From positions 344-26,587 of the forward strand of contig DEPQ01000003.1 of assembly GCA_002358855.1 (NCBI GenBank): DNA of 26,244 bases. Direction: 5' to 3'. A program made the translations under genes and the position numbers. Within the stretch, counting starts at the first letter, position 1. Every line of letters begins with the position of its first letter. The DNA is from Bacteroidales bacterium UBA3388 (GTDB lineage Bacteria; Bacteroidota; Bacteroidia; Bacteroidales; P3). The notes under the pieces are model-generated. The model was not told the origin of the DNA. It made no database searches and saw only the letters and a program-made list of their open reading frames with translations. Shown piece by piece: positions 22,515-26,244 of the stretch.

Positions 22515-23768
22515 ATGTTGTATTATTTATTTGATTGGTTAGATTCAAGTTTTGATTTTCCAGGAGCAGGAGTGTTTCAATACATTTCTTTTCGTGCTGC
22601 TTGTGCAGTTATCACTTCTTTGCTTATTACGATAGTTTTTGGAAAGAAACTAATAAATTTCTTAAGAAAAAAGCAAGTTGGAGAAACTGTTAGAGATTTA
22701 GGATTGGAAGGACAAAAAGCCAAAGAGGGTACTCCAACAATGGGAGGACTTATAATTTTAGCCGCAATCCTTATTCCTACATTATTATTCGCTAAATTAG
22801 ATAATATTTATGTGATAATAATGTTGATAACAACTATTTGGTTAGGTGCTTTGGGCTTTGTTGATGATTATATCAAGGTTTTTAAGAAAAATAAAGCAGG
22901 ATTAAGTGGAAAACTCAAAGTTGTGGGACAAGTAGTTTTAGGAATAGTAGTTGGGTGTATGATGTATTTTCATCCAGACATAACAATAAAGGAAAAAACA
23001 GAGATTGCTCAATATTCACAACAACATAATTTACAAGATAAGTCGCAATATGAACAAGCAAAAGTTGAGTTTCAACAAGAATCTTCTCGTTCTACAAAAA
23101 CAACTATTCCTTTTGTAAAAAATAATGAGTTTGATTATAGTTGGTTAATAAAATGGGCGGGAGATAATTATAAGGATTACGCTTGGATTATTTTCATTCC
23201 AATAGTTATATTCTTTATTACGGCTATTTCAAATGGTGCAAATCTTACTGATGGAATAGATGGTTTAGCTACGGGAACATCTGCTATTATTGGATCTTGT
23301 TTGGCAATTTTGGCTTGGGTGAGTGGAAATATAATTTTTGCAAATTATTTGAATATAATGTATATCCCGAATGTCGGGGAATTGACAATTTTTATTGCGG
23401 CATTTGTTGGGGCAACTATGGGATTTCTTTGGTATAATACTCACCCCGCTCAAATTTTTATGGGAGACACTGGCTCTTTGGCAATAGGTGGAATAATTGC
23501 TGTATTTGCAATTTTGATTAGAAAAGAGTTGCTAATACCAATCTTATGTGGTGTTTTCATAGTAGAAAATTTATCTGTGGTTATGCAAGTGTCTTATTTC
23601 AAGTTTACAAAAAAGAAATATGGAGAAGGACGTAGAATATTCTTGATGTCTCCTTTACATCATCATTATCAAAAGAAAGGTTATCCTGAACAAAAAATAG
23701 TACAAAGATTTTTTATCGTTTCAATAATTTTAGCAGTAACAACAATAGTAACACTTAAATTAAGATAA
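22515..23768 (+). CDS. mraY: phospho-MurNAc-pentapeptide transferase
   Basis: Transfers phospho-MurNAc-pentapeptide to undecaprenyl phosphate, making lipid I at the inner membrane. The 417-residue polytopic protein carries GTPTMGG (72-78), the catalytic FVDDYIKVFKKNKAGLSGK (115-133) with D117/D118, NLTDGIDGLATG (243-254) and FMGDTGSLAIGG (about 316-327). An extra polar segment of roughly 70 residues (about 152-222) separates membrane segments and accounts for the length over the usual 360. This insertion is a lineage feature that I associate with Bacteroidota MraY. The gene lies 22 bp after murE and only 4 bp before the murD remnant. Confidence 0.95.
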   Translation: MLYYLFDWLDSSFDFPGAGVFQYISFRAACAVITSLLITIVFGKKLINFLRKKQVGETVRDLGLEGQKAKEGTPTMGGLIILAAILIPTLLFAKLDNIYVIIMLITTIWLGALGFVDDYIKVFKKNKAGLSGKLKVVGQVVLGIVVGCMMYFHPDITIKEKTEIAQYSQQHNLQDKSQYEQAKVEFQQESSRSTKTTIPFVKNNEFDYSWLIKWAGDNYKDYAWIIFIPIVIFFITAISNGANLTDGIDGLATGTSAIIGSCLAILAWVSGNIIFANYLNIMYIPNVGELTIFIAAFVGATMGFLWYNTHPAQIFMGDTGSLAIGGIIAVFAILIRKELLIPILCGVFIVENLSVVMQVSYFKFTKKKYGEGRRIFLMSPLHHHYQKKGYPEQKIVQRFFIVSIILAVTTIVTLKLR

Positions 23769-23772
23769 TAAA

Positions 23773-24306
23773 ATGACTATCGATAAATTAGCGACACAAG
23801 GTAGAGAAATATATTCAACATTGGCTGGAAGACAATATTCAGAGATTGCAAGGTTGAGAAATGAAACTTTAAAAAGTATGTTTGCCAGCAAAGAAAACTA
23901 TAAACACAAAAAACAAGTTATTGCAAATATTAAAGGAGTCAAGTATATTGATGATTCTAAAAGTATAACTCCTAATTCAACTTGGTTTACTTTTGAAACA
24001 ATAGGGAATCCTGTTATTTGGATACTTGAAATAAAAGATAATACGGTAGATTTTTCTTCTCTTGCAAGTTCTGTTAAAGAAAAAGTGCACACTTTAATAA
24101 TAACGGGAGAAAATAATCAAAGAATTACAAAATTATTTCAAGGTTTGACAAACCTAATTCAAGTAAATAGCTTATCTGAAGCAGTAAAAATGGCATACTA
24201 TTTTGCGAATGAACCAGATGTTGTATTGTATTCTCCTGCGAATGGAAATGAAGAAAATATCGAAACTAACGCAAATAGATTTTTACAATTAGTTAATGAA
24301 TTGTAG
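23773..24306 (+). CDS. stand-alone MurD C-terminal-domain protein (N-terminal and ATPase domains missing)
   Basis: A 177-residue protein in the murD slot. Residues 9-38 match the end of the MurD central domain (the G-x-H-N-x-x-N region, here GREIYSTLAG). Residues 39-177 match the Glu-ligase C-terminal domain, including KGVKYIDDSKSITPNSTWF (54-72) and VIWIL (81-85), in the style of Bacteroidota MurD. Missing are the UDP-MurNAc-L-Ala-binding domain and the whole P-loop ATPase core, about 270 residues. Residues that in E. coli MurD contact D-Glu or nucleotide are mostly changed: the DSK Lys is kept (K63), but Thr321 corresponds to Ile, GGxDK is LEIKD, and the ASLDQFKNF segment after SPA (154-156) is NGNEENIET. 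It therefore cannot be a ligase. MraY ends 4 bp upstream, so no hidden N-terminal part exists. The frame is open and the spacing tight, arguing for a retained, possibly regulatory or scaffold, role. Confidence 0.8.
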   Translation: MTIDKLATQGREIYSTLAGRQYSEIARLRNETLKSMFASKENYKHKKQVIANIKGVKYIDDSKSITPNSTWFTFETIGNPVIWILEIKDNTVDFSSLASSVKEKVHTLIITGENNQRITKLFQGLTNLIQVNSLSEAVKMAYYFANEPDVVLYSPANGNEENIETNANRFLQLVNEL

Positions 24307-24309
24307 TTT

Positions 24310-25509
24310 ATGAAAAATTTCTTAGGAAAGTTACAAATAAAAGGCGATAAGATTATATGGATAGTATATTTTGCACTATCTATATTTTCGTTGATATTTG
24401 TATTTACTTCTATTGGCAAAAATGTCTATCGTTTAGATGGAAATATTTTAACTACGTTTTTTAAACAATTATTTATAATAGCCGTAGGCATTATAGCTAT
24501 TTTTATTGTACATAATATAAAGTACGTTCGTTATGCTAAGTTTTTGAAAATACTTTATGCTTTTTCTGTAGGACTCCTACTTTTTACTCTTATAGCAGGA
24601 AAAATCTTTGGGAAAGTAGCAAATCGCTGGATTGAAATACCGGGAATAGGTCAGTTCCAACCCTCAGAGTTTGTTAAATATATTTTAATAATGTATGTCG
24701 CTTCGGAATTAGCCTCTTTAAAAGATAGAATTAAAGAGAAAAATGAGTTCTGGAAGTTGATGGGTAAGATATTTTTAATATGTCTTTTAATCTTTCCAGA
24801 GAATTTTTCTACTGCTGCTCTTATTTTTTTATCTTGTTTTTTTCTTGTGTTTATTGCAGGGGCTCAATGGAAACATATTTTAAAGGTTTTAGTATTAGGA
24901 ATAGGGGCTGTGGTTGTGGTTTTTGGATTAAATTATGTAGGCATTTCAATAGGTAGAGTTGATACTTGGATAAATAGATTTGCGGAATTTTACAATAGAG
25001 ATCCAAATGAGTATAATCAAGCAAATTCTGCAATAATGGCAATAGCAACAGGAGGAGTAACTGGATTAGGAATAGGAAATACTGTGGAGGGTCGTTTTTT
25101 GAGTGAGTCGCATAATGACTTTATTTTTGCTGTTATTTTAGAAGAAGGCGGTTTTCTTATGTGTTTCTTAATTTTATTGGCATATTTTGTTTTGTTTTAT
25201 AGATGTATTGAGGTGTCAAGAAAAGCAAATGGAGCTTTTGGACAGTATCTCGCATTAGGAATATCCTTTACTATCATCATTCAAGCACTCGTAAATATGC
25301 TGGTTGCAATAGGTGCTATTCCTGTAACAGGACAAACCTTACCTTTTTTAAGTTATGGTGGGACTTCTTTCCTAATTACTAGCTGTGCGTTAGGAATAGT
25401 GCTAAATATTAGTGCCGAAACTCAAAAGGCAAAACAAAAAAAATTGATGGAAAACGAAGAAGAAAATTCACAAATTGAAGTAGAAAATATAAATATTGAA
25501 GAGGTATGA
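24310..25509 (+). CDS. ftsW: lipid II polymerase / divisome SEDS protein FtsW
   Basis: SEDS-family peptidoglycan glycosyltransferase of the divisome, working with FtsI. The 399-residue protein begins with a short cytoplasmic segment, then about ten hydrophobic spans. Conserved features include FGKVANRWIEIPGIGQFQPSEFVKY (about 97-121), with the PSE motif, the segment around ENFSTAALIF (about 159-168, in place of the more usual E-P-D-x-G-T), EYNQANSAIMAIATGGVTGLGIG (about 236-258) and the closing PVTGQTLPFLSYGGTSF (about 339-355). The C-terminus is an acidic, Glu/Asn-rich tail. Its position between the murD remnant (3 bp) and murG (4-bp ATGA overlap) marks it as FtsW rather than RodA. Confidence 0.93.
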   Translation: MKNFLGKLQIKGDKIIWIVYFALSIFSLIFVFTSIGKNVYRLDGNILTTFFKQLFIIAVGIIAIFIVHNIKYVRYAKFLKILYAFSVGLLLFTLIAGKIFGKVANRWIEIPGIGQFQPSEFVKYILIMYVASELASLKDRIKEKNEFWKLMGKIFLICLLIFPENFSTAALIFLSCFFLVFIAGAQWKHILKVLVLGIGAVVVVFGLNYVGISIGRVDTWINRFAEFYNRDPNEYNQANSAIMAIATGGVTGLGIGNTVEGRFLSESHNDFIFAVILEEGGFLMCFLILLAYFVLFYRCIEVSRKANGAFGQYLALGISFTIIIQALVNMLVAIGAIPVTGQTLPFLSYGGTSFLITSCALGIVLNISAETQKAKQKKLMENEEENSQIEVENINIEEV

Positions 25510-26244
25510 AAGTAATAATAAGTGGTGGTGGAACAGGAGGACATATTTTCCCCGCAATATCAATAGCTAATGCATTAAAAGCAAAATATAATGATGTGGA
25601 AATTTTGTTTGTTGGTGCAAAAGGAAAGATGGAAATGCAAAAGGTGCCACAAGCAGGATATGAAATTGTAGGGTTGCCGGTTGCAGGCTTTCAAAGAAAA
25701 AAATTGTGGAAGAATTTCTCTTTTCCTTTCAAACTATTATCATCTATGATGAAAGCAAAAAAGATAATAAAAAGCTTTTCGCCAGATATAGTCATAGGTG
25801 TTGGTGGTTATGCGTCAGGTCCAATATTACGTTCTGCTGTTTCGCAAAAAATACCTACTCTTATCCAAGAGCAAAATTCTTATCCAGGAGTAACAAATAA
25901 GATTTTGGCTGGTGGAGTGAATAAAATCTGTGTTGCATACGATAATATGGATAGATGGTTCCCCTCAAACAAAATAGTTTTTACAGGAAATCCTATTCGA
26001 CAAAACATTTCGCTTTTAGAAAATAATATTACTGAAATAAGAAGTAAAGCATTTTCAACTTTTAATGTTGTTTCAGAAAAACCAATTGTTTTAGTTGTGG
26101 GAGGAAGCTTAGGGGCATTAACTATAAACGAAAGTATAATAAATAATCTTGACTATTTTGTAAAAAATGATATTCAATTAATTTGGCAAACTGGTAAATG
26201 GTTCTATGAAAAAGCCAAAGAAAGAGTTGCTCAAATAAATTCTA
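25506..26244 (+). CDS. murG: UDP-GlcNAc:lipid I GlcNAc transferase, cut by window end
   Basis: Makes lipid II from lipid I on the cytoplasmic face of the inner membrane. The frame is open from the ATG at 25506, which overlaps the ftsW stop as ATGA, to the right edge, giving the first 246 residues of about 360. Motifs are ISGGGTGGHIFPA (5-17, lipid I-side Gly loop), GVGGYASGP (about 99-107), IQEQNSYPG (about 120-128), FTGNPIR (about 159-165) and the Gly-rich GGSLGA (about 199-204). The 3' part, including the UDP-GlcNAc donor signature, is outside the window. No frameshift or stop is seen up to the edge. Confidence 0.95.
   Translation, partial: MKVIISGGGTGGHIFPAISIANALKAKYNDVEILFVGAKGKMEMQKVPQAGYEIVGLPVAGFQRKKLWKNFSFPFKLLSSMMKAKKIIKSFSPDIVIGVGGYASGPILRSAVSQKIPTLIQEQNSYPGVTNKILAGGVNKICVAYDNMDRWFPSNKIVFTGNPIRQNISLLENNITEIRSKAFSTFNVVSEKPIVLVVGGSLGALTINESIINNLDYFVKNDIQLIWQTGKWFYEKAKERVAQINS

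Noticed and set aside
22968..23180. Extra polar segment of about 70 residues in MraY
   Set aside because: Considered as an inserted domain, but it fits the longer MraY type I associate with this phylum; catalytic motifs on both sides are intact.
1..26244. Search by eye for CRISPR arrays, tRNA/rRNA genes, insertion-sequence ends, transposases or phage genes
   Set aside because: None found; all long ORFs belong to housekeeping or envelope families or are antisense shadows.

Overview
The window looks like chromosomal DNA from an AT-rich member of the Bacteroidota, most likely the order Bacteroidales. Four things support this: the family-level look of the proteins (Bacteroidota-type MraY with a long loop insertion, FtsI with a C-terminal PASTA domain, KMGKS-type CysS, a glutaminyl-cyclase-like M28 lipoprotein); promoter -7 elements of the form TAnnTTTGC; weak or absent Shine-Dalgarno sequences; and a Gram-negative envelope gene content (LpxK, LolC/E-type permease, lipoproteins, heptose activation). 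No mobile element, CRISPR array, tRNA or rRNA was seen.

Layout. (1) 1-1100: a probable 6S-like structured RNA (about 56-232), then an orphan membrane protein, then a bidirectional terminator. (2) 1099-6335, minus strand: a tight six-gene operon: methyltransferase, GT4 glycosyltransferase, heptose-7-phosphate kinase (HddA-like), heptose-1-phosphate guanylyltransferase (HddC-like), FlK-like hotdog thioesterase and a THUMP-domain 23S rRNA methyltransferase. The four upstream genes point to a surface glycan or LPS containing activated D-glycero-D-manno-heptose. (3) 6370-7941, minus: QueD-like protein and an AI-2E-family permease. (4) 8009-14273, plus: rbfA, LolC/E-like permease, cysS, glutaminyl-cyclase-like lipoprotein, a small Cys4 lipoprotein, lpxK and a purine nucleoside phosphorylase, ending at a perfect 20-bp hairpin. 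(5) 14406-16847, minus: ApbE-like flavin transferase and a RecD/Pif1-like helicase. (6) 17101 to the right edge, plus: the division and cell-wall (dcw) cluster mraZ, rsmH, ftsL-like, ftsI, murE, mraY, a murD remnant, ftsW and murG (cut by the window end).

The most unusual feature is in the dcw cluster. The murD slot between mraY and ftsW holds only a 177-residue protein that matches the C-terminal part of a Bacteroidota MurD. The UDP-binding domain and nearly all of the ATPase domain are gone, and most of the active-site residues of the remaining domain are replaced, yet the reading frame, gene order and tight spacing are intact. Either D-glutamate is added by a MurD encoded elsewhere, or this cell wall pathway is altered, and the leftover domain has probably been kept for a non-catalytic job.

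Other points of interest are three TGG-type repeats with exact 10-bp spacing upstream of mraZ (candidate MraZ operator), a compact divergent promoter for queD and rbfA with almost no 5' leaders, and two competing folds around the 6S-like RNA.
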